Shown one piece after another: positions 19,793 to 29,911 of a DNA stretch of 64,000 bases. Position numbers and translations under genes: made by a program. The DNA is from Gallibacterium salpingitidis (GTDB lineage: Bacteria > Pseudomonadota > Gammaproteobacteria > Enterobacterales > Pasteurellaceae), in assembly GCF_001678495.1 (NCBI RefSeq), contig NZ_JTJL01000003.1, forward strand, positions 1-64,000. Direction: 5' to 3'. Position 1 is the first letter of the stretch; each line of letters begins with the position of its first letter. Under the pieces are notes generated by a model that had not been told where the DNA came from, ran no database searches, and saw nothing but the letters and a program-made list of their open reading frames with translations.

Positions 19793-19812
19793 TCCGAAAA
19801 TCTTTATAGATG

Positions 19813-19846
19813 AAAATAGCGGCAATCTCGGCCGCTATTTTTATAC
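19813..19846. terminator. Bidirectional terminator, ABC operon / dnaJ
   Basis: AAAATAGCGGC / GCCGCTATTTT is a perfect 11-bp stem with a 7-nt loop, flanked by A and T runs, between convergent units. Confidence 0.85.
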
Positions 19847-19861
19847 TTATTTTATTGAATG

Positions 19862-20983
19862 TTATTTTGATAAATTATCAAAGAAACGTTTAACACCATC
19901 TAAAAAGCCACTTTCCTTGGGACGATGTTGATTACGCCCTTCTAAGCTTTGTTCAAATTTTTGTAATAACTCTTTCTGCTCTTTATTCAATTTCACTGGT
20001 GTTTCCACAATCACGCGACAAATTAAATCGCCTTGATAATGTGAACGAGTAGAAGTTACCCCTTTACCACGTAAGCGGAATAATTTACCTGTTTGTGTTT
20101 CTTCTGGGATCTTCAATTTCACTTTACCATCTAGGGTTGGTACTTCAATTTCTCCACCCAAAGCTGCTAAAGTGAAACTAATTGGCACTTCACAATAAAG
20201 ATTATTACCATCACGTTGGAAAATATCGTGTTCTTTAACGTGGATCACGACATATAAATCTCCCGGAGGTGCGCCATTTTCACCTGCTGCGCCTTCACCA
20301 TTTAAGCGAAGTTGGTTACCTGTATCTACACCAGCCGGTACTTTTACCGAAAGATTTTTTTGTTTGTGAACACGTCCATCGCCATGACAAGTGTCACAAG
20401 GTTGTTCAATAATTTTTCCTGTACCATGACAATGCGGACAAGTTTGTTCTTGTACAAAGAAACCACTTTGACGGCGGATACGGCCAGAACCATGACAATA
20501 GCCACAAGTTTCTACTTTTGATCCTGCTTTTGCACCTGAACCATGACAAGTATCACAAGTTGCTAAGGTTGCAATACGAATATCTTTGCTGACACCTTTT
20601 ACCGCTTCCTCTAAAGTAATTTCTAGATCATAGCGAAGATCTTCACCTCGTACGACACGTTGACGACCACGTCCGCCACCAAACATATCGCTAAAGATAT
20701 CACCAAAAATATCACCAAAATCAGCACCACCGAAACCGCCGCCAGCGCCACCACCTTGTTCAAAAGCAGCGTGACCATATTGATCGTAAGCAGCACGTTT
20801 CTCTTTATCACCTAAAACATCATAGGCTTCTTGGACTTCTTTAAATTTCTCTGCTGCATCTTTATCACCTTGATTACGGTCAGGATGCAATTTCATCGCT
20901 AAGCGTTTATAAGCCTTTTTAATAACTTTTTCATCATCTGTTCTCGATACGCCTAGCACTTCATAATAATCACGTTTTGCCAT
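19862..20983 (-). CDS. dnaJ: Chaperone protein DnaJ
   Basis: A 373-residue Hsp40. The J domain (1-70) carries the HPD tripeptide in KLHPDRNQ, needed to stimulate DnaK ATPase. A Gly/Phe-rich linker follows (about 75-115). The zinc domain (about 140-215) has four CxxCxGxG repeats ([32 protein letters not shown]), and the C-terminal substrate-binding domain ends at 373. It lies 135 bp downstream of dnaK on the same strand and is probably co-transcribed from the heat-shock promoter, with an attenuating hairpin between. Confidence 0.98.
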   Translation of the reverse strand: MAKRDYYEVLGVSRTDDEKVIKKAYKRLAMKLHPDRNQGDKDAAEKFKEVQEAYDVLGDKEKRAAYDQYGHAAFEQGGGAGGGFGGADFGDIFGDIFSDMFGGGRGRQRVVRGEDLRYDLEITLEEAVKGVSKDIRIATLATCDTCHGSGAKAGSKVETCGYCHGSGRIRRQSGFFVQEQTCPHCHGTGKIIEQPCDTCHGDGRVHKQKNLSVKVPAGVDTGNQLRLNGEGAAGENGAPPGDLYVVIHVKEHDIFQRDGNNLYCEVPISFTLAALGGEIEVPTLDGKVKLKIPEETQTGKLFRLRGKGVTSTRSHYQGDLICRVIVETPVKLNKEQKELLQKFEQSLEGRNQHRPKESGFLDGVKRFFDNLSK

Positions 20984-21038
20984 TCGTTTACCTATTACTC
21001 AATTGATTAATAGCGGATGTAGTTCTTCTGAATACACT

Positions 21039-21066
21039 AAAAGGGCGAGGTGTTGAACCGTCGCCC
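21039..21066 (-). terminator. dnaK-dnaJ intercistronic attenuator
   Basis: On the minus strand GGGCGA / TCGCCC forms a 6-bp G+C-rich stem followed by TTTTAG, between dnaK and dnaJ. A second dyad, GCAGC/GCTGC, lies just before it. This would lower dnaJ expression relative to dnaK. Confidence 0.6.
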
Positions 21067-21118
21067 ATTAGTTAATTGCAGCAACCTATTGAATAAACTG
21101 CTGCATCAGGAGGATAAA

Positions 21119-23035
21119 TTATTTATCTTTTACCTCTTCAAACTCAGCATCAACAACATCATCTCCGTTGTTCTTTGCACTACCTTGTGCTTGTTGTTGC
21201 TGTGCTTGACCAGCTTGAGCTTGTTGTTGAGCAGCTTGCATTAATTTTTCAGCTGCTTGAATTAATGCTTGAGTTTTCGCTTCAATCGCAGCTTTATCTT
21301 CGCCTTTCGCTGCAGTTTCTAGTTCGCTAGCTGCTTTTTCGATAGCTGCTTTATCATCTGCTGAAAGCGCATCACCTACTTCACCTAATTGTTTACGAGT
21401 TGAATGAACTAAATGATCTGCTTGGTTACGAGCTTGCACTAATTCTTCAAATTTACGGTCAGCTTCTGCATTTGCTTCTGCATCACGTACCATTTGTTGA
21501 ATTTCTTCATCACTTAAACCTGAAGAAGCTTTAATAGTGATTTGTTGCTCTTTACCTGTACCTTTATCTTTCGCAGATACATGGATAATACCATCCGCAT
21601 CGATATCGAAAGTTACTTCAATTTGTGGCATACCACGTGGTGCTGGATTAATACCTTCTAAGTTAAATTGACCTAAAGATTTATTATCTGCTGCACGTTT
21701 ACGTTCACCTTGTAATACGTGGATAGTTACCGCACTTTGGTTATCTTCCGCTGTTGAGAATACTTGTGATTTCTTAGTAGGAATCGTTGTATTCTTTTCA
21801 ATTAAGGTAGTCATTACACCACCCATAGTTTCGATACCTAGTGATAATGGAGTAACATCAAGTAATAATACGTCTTTTACATCACCTGCTAATACACCGC
21901 CTTGTACTGCCGCACCGATTGCTACAGCTTCATCTGGGTTAACATCTTTACGTGGTTCTTTACCGAAGAATTCTGCCACTTTTTGTTGCACTAATGGCAT
22001 ACGAGTTTGACCACCAACCAAGATAACATCATTGATTTCAGACACACTCAAATCAGCATCTTTCAATGCAACACGAATTGGTTCCATTGATTTAGCCACA
22101 AGATCTTCAACTAAAGATTCTAATTTCGCACGAGTTAATTTGATATTTAAGTGTTTTGGTCCAGTTGCATCTGCAGTGATGTATGGTAAGTTCACATCAG
22201 TTTGTTGCGCTGAAGAAAGTTCAATTTTCGCCTTTTCACCAGCTTCTTTCAAACGTTGCATTGCTAATGGATCATTACGTAAATCAATACCTTGTTCTTT
22301 CTTGAACTCATCCACTAAGTAGTTGATAACACGATTATCGAAGTCTTCACCACCTAAGTGGGTATCACCGTTAGTTGCTAATACTTCGAAAGTTTTTTCT
22401 CCATCTACTTCATCAATTTCGATAATTGAAAGGTCAAATGTACCACCACCTAAGTCATATACTGCGATAGTGTGGTTACCTTTTGATTTATCTAAACCAT
22501 AAGCTAACGCTGCAGCTGTCGGTTCGTTAATGATACGTTTTACTTCTAAACCAGCAATACGACCAGCATCTTTTGTTGCTTGACGTTGCGCATCGTTAAA
22601 GTATGCAGGTACAGTGATTACTGCTTCAGTAACAGTTTCACCTAAAAAATCTTCTGCCGTTTTCTTCATTTTTTTCAACACTTCAGCAGAGATTTGTGGC
22701 GGAGCCATTTTTTCGCCTTTCACTTCTACCCAAGCATCACCATTGTCTGCTTTCACAATATCAAATGGCATAATGCTTACATCGCGTTGTACTTCATCAT
22801 CAGTAAAACGACGACCAATTAAACGTTTGATTGCAAATAAAGTATTTTTTGGATTTGTTACTGCTTGACGTTTTGCCGGTTGACCTACTAAAGTTTCACC
22901 ATCTTGTGTATAAGCAATAATTGAAGGGGTTGTACGATCGCCTTCTGCATTTTCAATTACACGTGGTTTATCACCATCCATCACAGCCACACAAGAGTTT
23001 GTTGTACCTAAGTCAATACCAATAATTTTTCCCAT
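21119..23035 (-). CDS. dnaK: Chaperone protein DnaK (Hsp70)
   Basis: A 638-residue Hsp70. The nucleotide-binding domain shows [13 protein letters not shown] at residue 5, [21 protein letters not shown] near 137 and [13 protein letters not shown] near 192. The hydrophobic linker [19 protein letters not shown] near 390 leads to the substrate domain, and the tail is Gln/Ala-rich, ending in the acidic [13 protein letters not shown] typical of bacterial DnaK. The ribosome binding site AGGAG precedes the ATG. A perfect Haemophilus-type uptake core (ACCGCACTT) lies inside the gene at 21729-21737. Confidence 0.99.
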   Translation of the reverse strand: MGKIIGIDLGTTNSCVAVMDGDKPRVIENAEGDRTTPSIIAYTQDGETLVGQPAKRQAVTNPKNTLFAIKRLIGRRFTDDEVQRDVSIMPFDIVKADNGDAWVEVKGEKMAPPQISAEVLKKMKKTAEDFLGETVTEAVITVPAYFNDAQRQATKDAGRIAGLEVKRIINEPTAAALAYGLDKSKGNHTIAVYDLGGGTFDLSIIEIDEVDGEKTFEVLATNGDTHLGGEDFDNRVINYLVDEFKKEQGIDLRNDPLAMQRLKEAGEKAKIELSSAQQTDVNLPYITADATGPKHLNIKLTRAKLESLVEDLVAKSMEPIRVALKDADLSVSEINDVILVGGQTRMPLVQQKVAEFFGKEPRKDVNPDEAVAIGAAVQGGVLAGDVKDVLLLDVTPLSLGIETMGGVMTTLIEKNTTIPTKKSQVFSTAEDNQSAVTIHVLQGERKRAADNKSLGQFNLEGINPAPRGMPQIEVTFDIDADGIIHVSAKDKGTGKEQQITIKASSGLSDEEIQQMVRDAEANAEADRKFEELVQARNQADHLVHSTRKQLGEVGDALSADDKAAIEKAASELETAAKGEDKAAIEAKTQALIQAAEKLMQAAQQQAQAGQAQQQQAQGSAKNNGDDVVDAEFEEVKDK

Positions 23036-23165
23036 AATAGTTATTCTCCTGATTTTGAATTCATTTTTGACATTCGACTAAATAAGGATCGTTTTGAGAA
23101 ATACAAGGGCAATTTTAAATTTTTGCTCAATTGTTTTTCTGAACGCCTTATCGTTCGTGCCACAC

Positions 23166-23197
23166 TAAATTGAAGTTAAAATTGGATTTTCAAGGGG
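23166..23197 (-). promoter_or_regulatory. Sigma-32 heat-shock promoter of dnaK
   Basis: On the minus strand CCCCTTGAAA (23188-23197) matches the sigma-32 -35 element CTTGAAA exactly. A 13-bp spacer leads to TTCAATTTA (23166-23174), a partial match to the CCCCATNTA -10. It leaves a 5' leader of about 130 nt before dnaK. Confidence 0.7.
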
Positions 23198-23274
23198 TAT
23201 CTATAAAAATTTTTCATTTTTTTCTATTTAACCCAAAATCATTGAATATTCATCTTTTTACTAGCGCATATTTT

Positions 23275-23302
23275 TTTACTGTGTATATTTAGCAAGTATA
23301 TT
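23275..23302 (+). promoter_or_regulatory. Likely promoter of cyuA
   Basis: TTTACT, a 16-bp spacer and TATATT lie 45 bp before the cyuA start, in the 312-bp region shared with the divergent dnaK promoter. Confidence 0.4.
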
Positions 23303-23347
23303 TTTATCCTATTTCATTAATGCTTGTTGCTAACCTGATGAGGCTTT

Positions 23348-24658
23348 ATGAATTCACATTTACAACCTTTTGAGCAAACCTTAATTAATATTGTTAAACA
23401 AGATGTTGTTCCTGCACTAGGCTGTACTGAACCCATTTCTTTAGCTTTAGCTTCTGCGACCGCAGCAAAATATTTAAAACAAATGCCTGAAAAAATTATT
23501 GGCAAAGTGTCACCTAATTTAATGAAAAATGGCTTAGGTGTTGCCGTACCTGGTACTGGTATGGTCGGGTTACCAATTGCTGCTGCCATCGGTGCGATTG
23601 GCGGTAATGCAGATGCGGGTTTAGAAGTATTAAAATCCATCACTGCCGATCAAATCGCCGCAGCAAAAACAATGTTGCAACAACAACTCGTCAATGTTTC
23701 TATCAAACAAACCGATCATATTTTATATGCTGAATCGACCTTATATGCTGGCGATAATTGGGTGCGTGTTGTTATTCAAGATCAACATACTCACATCGTG
23801 TTAATCGAACAAAATGGCGCAATACTGTATCAAGCACCGCCCGAAACAGCTAATAATGATGAAAACTATGCAGTATTTAACCAATTAAAAGCGAAAGATA
23901 TTTTTGATTTTTCGATGCAAGTTGCTCTCGATAAAATTGACTTTATCAATCAAGCGGAAACCTTAAATGCTGCGCTTTCTCAAGAAGGATTACGCAAAGA
24001 TTATGGATTGCATATTGCTCGCACATTGCAAAAACATATTGGTGATGGTTTGTTATCCGATGACTTACTTTCCCGAATTATGATCAATACGACCGCTGCT
24101 TCTGATGCCAGAATGGGTGGTGCAACTTTACCTGCAATGAGTAATTCAGGTTCTGGCAATCAAGGCATTACAGCAACTATGCCGGTAGTCGTGGTAGCGA
24201 ATCACCTCAATGTTTCCGCTGAACAACGTACTCGTGCGTTATTTCTTTCTCATTTAATGGCAATCTTTATTCATAGCAAATTGCCAAAACTTTCCGCACT
24301 TTGCGCAGTGACTACCGCAGCAATGGGAAGTTGTGCCGGTATTTCCTATTTAATTAACAATAACTTTGAAACTGCTGCGATGGCAATTAGCAGTATGATT
24401 GGTGATATTAGTGGAATGTTGTGCGACGGTGCAGCAAATAGCTGTGCAATGAAGGTTTCTACTAGTGTGACTTCTGCCTACAAATCCGTATTAATGGCAA
24501 TGAATCAAACTTGCGTTACAGGTGATGAGGGTATTGTTGAACATACTATCGATCGCAGTATTGATAATTTATGTGCTATCGCTTGCAAAAGTATGCAGCA
24601 CACCGATTTCCAAATTATTGAAATTATGGCAAATAAACCACAAAACCAATGTAAATAA
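23348..24658 (+). CDS. cyuA: L-cysteine desulfidase (CyuA/YhaM family)
   Basis: A 436-residue cytoplasmic enzyme of the UPF0597/serine dehydratase alpha-chain family. CyuA in enterobacteria degrades L-cysteine to pyruvate, ammonia and sulfide using a 4Fe-4S cluster. The N-terminal PALGCTEPISLALASA near residue 20 carries the catalytic-site Cys-Thr-Glu-Pro. GSGNQGITATMPVV near 265 and several conserved cysteines in the C-terminal third (GSCAGI, LCDGAANSCAMK) fit cluster ligands. No cyuP-type transporter or CyuR-type regulator is adjacent, unlike the E. coli operon. It is transcribed away from dnaK. Confidence 0.87.
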   Translation: MNSHLQPFEQTLINIVKQDVVPALGCTEPISLALASATAAKYLKQMPEKIIGKVSPNLMKNGLGVAVPGTGMVGLPIAAAIGAIGGNADAGLEVLKSITADQIAAAKTMLQQQLVNVSIKQTDHILYAESTLYAGDNWVRVVIQDQHTHIVLIEQNGAILYQAPPETANNDENYAVFNQLKAKDIFDFSMQVALDKIDFINQAETLNAALSQEGLRKDYGLHIARTLQKHIGDGLLSDDLLSRIMINTTAASDARMGGATLPAMSNSGSGNQGITATMPVVVVANHLNVSAEQRTRALFLSHLMAIFIHSKLPKLSALCAVTTAAMGSCAGISYLINNNFETAAMAISSMIGDISGMLCDGAANSCAMKVSTSVTSAYKSVLMAMNQTCVTGDEGIVEHTIDRSIDNLCAIACKSMQHTDFQIIEIMANKPQNQCK

Positions 24659-24706
24659 GTTATACTAACTCAGAGAAATTTATTTTTAGACTAAGAGGAT
24701 CACATT

Positions 24707-26086
24707 ATGCAGAAAAAACGGTTTATTCTTCCCGCTTTAATTATCGTTCTTGGCGGTATTTGGGCAGGTTCAGCTTGGTACACTGGTACAGAAATCGAAA
24801 AAAATTATGCTTCAACTATTGAAAAAATTAACCAAAATTCAGTGGCAAAAATCGAAAATGTACAATTAGATCGACATATTTTTTCTACTGATATGCAGTA
24901 TCAATTAACGATAGGTAAAGCTTCTTTCCCTATGCATACTGTTATCTATCATGGCCCATTTCCTCTTAATCTTGTCAGCCATTTTAACTTTGTACCACAA
25001 GCTTCTTCTAGCCAAACTACACTGCAAAAAACAGCAGAAACAGAACCGCTTTTCGCTGCATTTGCTGAAAAAACACCTTTCTTATTAGATCTTAATCTCG
25101 GTTACCAACAACAGATACAAGCAGATTTATTGATTAACTCAGGTAAAGTGCAAAATGAAGAAACAACTGCAAATTGGCAAGAAAGCCGCTATACATTAGA
25201 TATGGATGGGAAAAAAGCTATTAAAGCGACTTTCAACATTCCGCATATTGATCTCAATGTCGTCACTAAACACAATCTGCCAGTTAAATTATTAATTGAA
25301 CAATTTGATCTTAATGCTGACCTACAATCTACAGATTGGAAATATCTGCCAACAGGGAAAATTACCAGTAGTTTGAAGTTACTACAAACTACAGAAGCTA
25401 ATGGCGACAAAGGTTTAACGATTGCTTACAAAGATCAAGTTGGCGAGACCAATCTTATTAAACAAGATGATTTTTATTCCATCCAATCCACTAACAAAGT
25501 CGGTGATTTTAGTTTAAATGGACAATCTCTGTTATCCCAACAAGATTCCAAGAGTGAATTCAATCATTTACAAGGAGAGGCGATAATCCAATGGATTGAA
25601 GCATTGTTAAATGATGATAAAGCAGCAGCTTCTCAAGCAGCCACTACATTATTTGATAATCAGCCACAATTTGTGCTTAATCCATTACATTTAGCTAATA
25701 GTGAAGGTAGAGTGGATTTAGTGACCATTATTACACCTGAAAAGAATGCGGTCACAAATTTAAACAAAGGTGATGTAGATAACTTCTTTTCACAATTCAT
25801 TATTAAATTAACTTTTGATAAAGCTTTCCAAAGAACATTCACAGAAACCTTGATCAAACAACTTAATGAGTCAGCTAACCCACAACAAAGAATCAATTCG
25901 TATGAAACTCAACAAATGATTGAACGAGAATTACAATCTCAAGTTAAGCAAGGTGTGTTAGTCGAAACCGACAAATCTTATCTATTATATTTTGAGCAAA
26001 AAGATGGAGAGTTCTACCTCAATCAACAAAAAGTACCAAAAGAAGCGCTATTTTTTAGTTTATTACAATTCCTTTCCGCATTTTGA
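24707..26086 (+). CDS. YdgA-like DUF945 protein
   Basis: A 459-residue protein anchored by one N-terminal membrane helix (residues 6-22, FILPALIIVLGGIWAG) with the rest outside the cytoplasmic membrane. The opening YTGTEIEKNYASTIEKIN and overall length match the DUF945/YdgA family, conserved in enterics and Pasteurellaceae with no settled biochemical role. It follows cyuA by 48 bp with AAGAGGA eight bases before its ATG; it could be co-transcribed, but no functional link is evident. Confidence 0.8.
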   Translation: MQKKRFILPALIIVLGGIWAGSAWYTGTEIEKNYASTIEKINQNSVAKIENVQLDRHIFSTDMQYQLTIGKASFPMHTVIYHGPFPLNLVSHFNFVPQASSSQTTLQKTAETEPLFAAFAEKTPFLLDLNLGYQQQIQADLLINSGKVQNEETTANWQESRYTLDMDGKKAIKATFNIPHIDLNVVTKHNLPVKLLIEQFDLNADLQSTDWKYLPTGKITSSLKLLQTTEANGDKGLTIAYKDQVGETNLIKQDDFYSIQSTNKVGDFSLNGQSLLSQQDSKSEFNHLQGEAIIQWIEALLNDDKAAASQAATTLFDNQPQFVLNPLHLANSEGRVDLVTIITPEKNAVTNLNKGDVDNFFSQFIIKLTFDKAFQRTFTETLIKQLNESANPQQRINSYETQQMIERELQSQVKQGVLVETDKSYLLYFEQKDGEFYLNQQKVPKEALFFSLLQFLSAF

Positions 26087-26132
26087 TCTAGGATAACTCC
26101 CTAGTTAATCGCAGAAGCAGAACATTGTTTCA

Positions 26133-26174
26133 ATAACGAATAAAGCGTACCATACCAGTATCTTTATTCGTTAT
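26133..26174. promoter_or_regulatory. 13-bp inverted repeat just before nsrR
   Basis: ATAACGAATAAAG and CTTTATTCGTTAT are perfect 13-bp arms separated by 16 nt, ending 12 bases before the nsrR ATG. No T-run follows, so it is not a standard terminator. It could be an operator, or an mRNA stem masking the weak ribosome binding region. Confidence 0.6.
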
Positions 26175-26186
26175 CGAGTAATTATT

Positions 26187-26627
26187 ATGAAACTAAGTAC
26201 TTTCACCGATTACAATTTACGTGTTCTGCTCTACCTAGCCGCTCATCAAGAAAAATTATCAACAATTCAAGAAATTGCAAAAGTCTATAATATTTCTGAA
26301 AATCATCTGATGAAGGTTATCCACCATTTGTCAAAAAATAATCTTATTCAATCGGTTCGTGGCAAAGGTGGTGGTATTCGTCTTCACCGTAAGCCAGCTG
26401 AATTAAATTTAGGGGAAATCGTTCGTCTTGCCGAAGAAAAGAGTGTCATTGTTGAGTGTTTCGGTAATAAAAACCAATGCTGTATTAATCAAAGTTGCCG
26501 TTTACCACCCATTTTACTGAAAGCTTTCGACGCCTTTTATCAAGCATTAGCACAATATACCTTGCAAGATATTCTGCTAAATCATCAAATTTTTACTCTA
26601 TTGCCAATCGCAACCGAACATAAATAG
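26187..26627 (+). CDS. nsrR: Rrf2-family NO-sensing repressor NsrR
   Basis: A 146-residue Rrf2 transcription factor. The N-terminal winged helix begins MKLSTFTDYNLRVLLYLA, followed by the family GKGGGIRL wing near residue 57. The cysteine cluster ECFGNKNQCCINQSCRL near residues 90-106 is positioned as in E. coli NsrR, where three cysteines bind an Fe-S cluster that reacts with nitric oxide and releases repression. IscR is less likely because its cluster spacing and flanks differ. There is one extra cysteine next to the middle ligand. Its targets are not in this window. Confidence 0.85.
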   Translation: MKLSTFTDYNLRVLLYLAAHQEKLSTIQEIAKVYNISENHLMKVIHHLSKNNLIQSVRGKGGGIRLHRKPAELNLGEIVRLAEEKSVIVECFGNKNQCCINQSCRLPPILLKAFDAFYQALAQYTLQDILLNHQIFTLLPIATEHK

Positions 26628-26659
26628 CGATTTTTATCACAGATAAACATGGCTATCTG

Positions 26660-26688
26660 TTGACAAAGCAAAACAAAATCAATAAAAT
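26660..26688 (+). promoter_or_regulatory. Promoter of tRNA-Asn
   Basis: TTGACA (26660-26665), a 17-bp spacer and TAAAAT (26683-26688) are near consensus. A G+C-rich discriminator (GCAGCCCGC) follows, typical of stringently controlled stable-RNA promoters. A 7-bp dyad ACAGATA/TATCTGT (26639-26660) ends at the -35. Confidence 0.75.
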
Positions 26689-26715
26689 GCAGCCCGCATT
26701 GCCCAATGGGGCTAT

Positions 26716-26791
26716 TCCTCCTTAGTTCAGTCGGTAGAACGGTGGACTGTTAATCCATATGTCGCTGGTTCAAGTCCAGCAGGAGGAGCCA
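26716..26791 (+). tRNA. tRNA-Asn (GUU)
   Basis: A complete 76-nt cloverleaf. The acceptor stem is TCCTCCT/AGGAGGA with discriminator G and encoded CCA; the anticodon loop reads CTGTTAA with anticodon GTT; the T arm is CTGG-TTCAAGT-CCAG. It closely matches enterobacterial tRNA-Asn. Confidence 0.97.
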
Positions 26792-26864
26792 AATTTTTTT
26801 CTTTTGGTACTATGTTTTATTTGTCTCCTTTTATGAAATTTAGTTTTTATACCAAAAGAATTTC

Positions 26865-26896
26865 GCCCATAGTTTTTACTATGGGCTTTCTTTTTT
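26865..26896 (+). terminator. Terminator between tRNA-Asn and lpxH
   Basis: GCCCATAGT / ACTATGGGC, a 9-bp stem with loop TTTT, followed by TTTCTTTTTT. A second, longer-range dyad CTTTTGGTA (26801) / TACCAAAAG (26850) lies between it and the tRNA. Confidence 0.85.
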
Positions 26897-26907
26897 CGAT
26901 CACATCA

Positions 26908-27633
26908 CTACTGTGGTAAGGCTAAATTCACAAAATAGCCTTGATATTGTTCTTCTACCACAAATACAGAAAGCTCTTCTCGCCAATCTCCTAAAACAAT
27001 ACGTTTTTTATCTTCTAGAAAGTGAATAGCTTGACGATGTGTATGCCCATGAATGATTTGCTCTACATTAAAATGAGCAAAAGTTTGCCTTACCGTATCA
27101 GCATTAACATCCATAATTTGTGCATTTTTCTCTTTTTTATCAGCTTGGCTTTGCTGACGAATACGTTGTGCGAGTTTAATGCGATATTTCAATGGTAAAC
27201 AAAAGAACAATTTTTGCAGCCAAGGTTGATGAACTCGTTGGCGAAATTTTTGATAAGCAAGATCATCAGTACATAAAGTATCACCATGACATACCAATGT
27301 CGCTTTGCCATATAGCTCCATTTTGTGATATTCAGGTAATAACTGAACTCCTGTTTGTTCAGCAAATTTTTTCCCCAATAAAAAATCACGATTACCATGA
27401 CAAAAATAGCAAGCAATGCCCTGTGTTGTTAATTGAGTTAATAATTGTTTAATCTCTCTGATCGCTTCAGAATCTTCATCATCACCAACCCAAAAATCAA
27501 ATAAATCCCCTAAGATATATAACGCTTGCGCTTGTGGTGCAATGTCAGTCATAAAATAACGAAATAAAGCGAGCAAATGTGGCGATTGCTCACTCAGATG
27601 TAAATCAGCAATAAAATAGGTAGGTTTACTCAT
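26908..27633 (-). CDS. lpxH: UDP-2,3-diacylglucosamine pyrophosphatase LpxH
   Basis: A 241-residue peripheral membrane metallophosphoesterase that makes lipid X in lipid A synthesis. Metal-binding motifs are visible in order: FIADLHLS near residue 7, [13 protein letters not shown] near 40, [10 protein letters not shown] near 80, VCHGDTLC near 115 and [11 protein letters not shown] near 195. The start was placed at ATG 27633 ([13 protein letters not shown]) to fit homologues; an in-frame ATG at 27648 adds five residues. It is divergent from plsC, the same neighbourhood as in H. influenzae. Confidence 0.95.
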   Translation of the reverse strand: MSKPTYFIADLHLSEQSPHLLALFRYFMTDIAPQAQALYILGDLFDFWVGDDEDSEAIREIKQLLTQLTTQGIACYFCHGNRDFLLGKKFAEQTGVQLLPEYHKMELYGKATLVCHGDTLCTDDLAYQKFRQRVHQPWLQKLFFCLPLKYRIKLAQRIRQQSQADKKEKNAQIMDVNADTVRQTFAHFNVEQIIHGHTHRQAIHFLEDKKRIVLGDWREELSVFVVEEQYQGYFVNLALPQ

Positions 27634-27700
27634 TGTTAAATCAATCATTAATCAAGAAAGGCATACTATAAAGCATTTTCTGCTCTAACGCTTTGTTCTT

Positions 27701-27730
27701 TTGTACTTATTACAGCAAATTCGCTATACT
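27701..27730 (+). promoter_or_regulatory. Likely promoter of plsC-ftsP
   Basis: TTGTAC, an 18-bp spacer and TATACT lie 28 bp before the plsC start. Confidence 0.55.
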
Positions 27731-27757
27731 TGCTGCAATTTATTTGAGGGATAAGTC

Positions 27758-28489
27758 ATGCTTAAAATTCTTCGTATTATTATTGTCGTTATTTGTTGTA
27801 TTTTGATTTGTGTAATAGGCTCTATTTATTCACTGATTCGTTTTAAAAATCCTAATAATGTTGCTCTTTTTGCACATTGGTTTGCTCGTTTACATCCGCT
27901 TTTTGGTCTAAAAGTGGAATATCGTTATCCCGATGGCGCAGATAAATTTGAACGCTGCATCTATATCGGTAACCACCAAAATAACTATGATATGGTAACG
28001 ATTTCTCATATGGTGATGCCGCGCACTGTCAGTGTCGGTAAAAAAAGCCTAATCTGGATTCCTTTCTTTGGTGTACTCTATTGGGCAACAGGAAATATCT
28101 TTATTGATCGCGAAAATCGGAATAAAGCGCATAATACAATGACTACATTGGCAAAACGGATCCACAAAGATAATCTTTCTATCTGGATGTTCCCAGAAGG
28201 GACTCGTAGTCGCGGCAGAGGTTTATTACCATTTAAAACAGGCGCTTTTTATGCCGCTATCGAAGCTGGCGTTCCCGTCGTGCCTGTTGTTTGTTCTTCT
28301 ACGCACAAACAAGTAAACCTCAATCGCTGGCATAATGGTAAAGTAATTTGTGAAATGTTGCCGCCAATTGATAGTAGCCAATATAGTCGCGAAACAGTGC
28401 GTGATTTTGCTAAATATTGTCACGATTTGATGGAACAACATATTGCAAAACTTGATGCTGAAATCGCTGCAGATCAGCATCAATCTTAA
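27758..28489 (+). CDS. plsC: 1-acyl-sn-glycerol-3-phosphate acyltransferase
   Basis: A 243-residue inner-membrane acyltransferase converting lysophosphatidic acid to phosphatidic acid. One N-terminal membrane helix (residues 4-26) precedes the acyltransferase blocks: the catalytic GNHQNNYD (an NHxxxxD motif) near residue 73, GNIFIDRENR near 112, FPEGTRSRGRGLLPFKTGAF near 147 and VPVVPVVCSS near 171. GAGGGATAAG provides the ribosome binding site. ftsP follows after 18 bp with a strong site of its own, so the two are probably one transcript. Confidence 0.95.
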   Translation: MLKILRIIIVVICCILICVIGSIYSLIRFKNPNNVALFAHWFARLHPLFGLKVEYRYPDGADKFERCIYIGNHQNNYDMVTISHMVMPRTVSVGKKSLIWIPFFGVLYWATGNIFIDRENRNKAHNTMTTLAKRIHKDNLSIWMFPEGTRSRGRGLLPFKTGAFYAAIEAGVPVVPVVCSSTHKQVNLNRWHNGKVICEMLPPIDSSQYSRETVRDFAKYCHDLMEQHIAKLDAEIAADQHQS

Positions 28490-28507
28490 ATATTAAGGAG
28501 GAGAAAA

Positions 28508-29911
28508 ATGGGTAACTATTCTCGTCGCCAATTTATACAAGGTTCTGTCGCTATTGCAGCTTGCAGTAGCTTACCGCCTTATGCCATTGCCGAAGATAAA
28601 GTACCCCTCTGGATTCCTCCTCTCACTTCAGTTGGACGCGGTTCACCGATTGTTTTAAATGCACATAATGTGAAAAAAGCCTTTGATGGTAAACAAAAAG
28701 TCGATGCTTGGGGTTTCAATGATTTCTATCTTGGACCGACAATTAAAATGAAGCAAAATGATTTTCTGCGTCTAACTTATCGTAACAGCCTCAGTGAAGT
28801 TATCGCCATTAATATTCAAGGTTTACAAGCAAATGGCGAAATTTCTGGCAGTATTAATCGCAATATTGCTCCGCAAACTTCATGGTCACCAATTATTCCA
28901 ATCAAACAAAATGCTTCTACCTGCTGGTATCATAGCGACACGATTGGACGTTCTGCTTACCAAAGCTATCGTGGCTTACTTGGTATGTGGATTATTGATG
29001 ATGAAGAGAGTAAAAAAAGTTTAGTGCCTAATAAATATGGGGAAAATGATATTCCACTGATCTTACAAGATATTTCCCTTAATTATGAAGGACAGCAACT
29101 CTTTAATCTCGATGGCAATCAATTCTTAGGAAAACAATTATTCGTCAATGGTCAACGCAATTGTTTCGTCAATGTGCCGAGAGGTTTTATCCGTTTACGT
29201 TTACTTAATGCTTCAGTTTCCCGTCCTTATCACCTTACATTAAGTAATCAACAACCATTCTTCAAAATTGCTTCGGGTTTAGGTTTTCTCACTAAACCAC
29301 AAGAAATAGATGCGCTATTACTTGCACCCGGTGAACGAGTTGAAGTGTTAGTCAATTTAACACAAGGTCAAACAGTTCAATTATTAGCGGGTAAAGATCG
29401 TACTTTAATGGATAAAATTCGTGGCATTTTGGGAATGTCCGATGATTTGGAAAATAATTTGGTACTGGAATTACGCCCTCAAGGATTAGCTTCAGCATTT
29501 TCACAACAAAAACCAACATTACCAGATGCTAATCTAGGATTACCGCTTACACCCGTTAAAGAAAGGAATATTACTTTAAGCACCCAAGATGCAATGATTA
29601 ATCAACGCCGTTTTGATCCGCGTCGTATTGATATTATGGCAAAATTAGGCACTGTTGAACGATGGGTATTGAGCGCTGATCAAGCCACTGGTTTCCAAAT
29701 TCAAGGCGCAAAATTTCTTATTGAGCAACAAAATGGCAAACGTGCAACCAAAGAACAATTAAGCTGGACTGATACCGTTTGGGTTGAAGGTGAAACCAGA
29801 ATTTTAGTCAAATTCGATAATCAATCGTCCAACTCTTATCCATTTATCTTTGGTGCTTCCAATCTACTACTTGCCGATAAAGGCTGTATGGGATTATTAG
29901 TCGTGCAATGA
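28508..29911 (+). CDS. ftsP: Cell division protein FtsP (SufI)
   Basis: A 467-residue protein with a Tat signal (NYSRRQFIQGSVAIAAC), exported folded to the periplasm. The body is a three-domain multicopper-oxidase-like fold. The usual copper ligands are largely absent, as in E. coli SufI/FtsP, which stabilises the divisome under stress rather than oxidising metals. It follows plsC closely, as in H. influenzae. Its last 15 bp overlap the 3' end of the convergent cueR-like gene, with no terminator between. Confidence 0.9.
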   Translation: MGNYSRRQFIQGSVAIAACSSLPPYAIAEDKVPLWIPPLTSVGRGSPIVLNAHNVKKAFDGKQKVDAWGFNDFYLGPTIKMKQNDFLRLTYRNSLSEVIAINIQGLQANGEISGSINRNIAPQTSWSPIIPIKQNASTCWYHSDTIGRSAYQSYRGLLGMWIIDDEESKKSLVPNKYGENDIPLILQDISLNYEGQQLFNLDGNQFLGKQLFVNGQRNCFVNVPRGFIRLRLLNASVSRPYHLTLSNQQPFFKIASGLGFLTKPQEIDALLLAPGERVEVLVNLTQGQTVQLLAGKDRTLMDKIRGILGMSDDLENNLVLELRPQGLASAFSQQKPTLPDANLGLPLTPVKERNITLSTQDAMINQRRFDPRRIDIMAKLGTVERWVLSADQATGFQIQGAKFLIEQQNGKRATKEQLSWTDTVWVEGETRILVKFDNQSSNSYPFIFGASNLLLADKGCMGLLVVQ

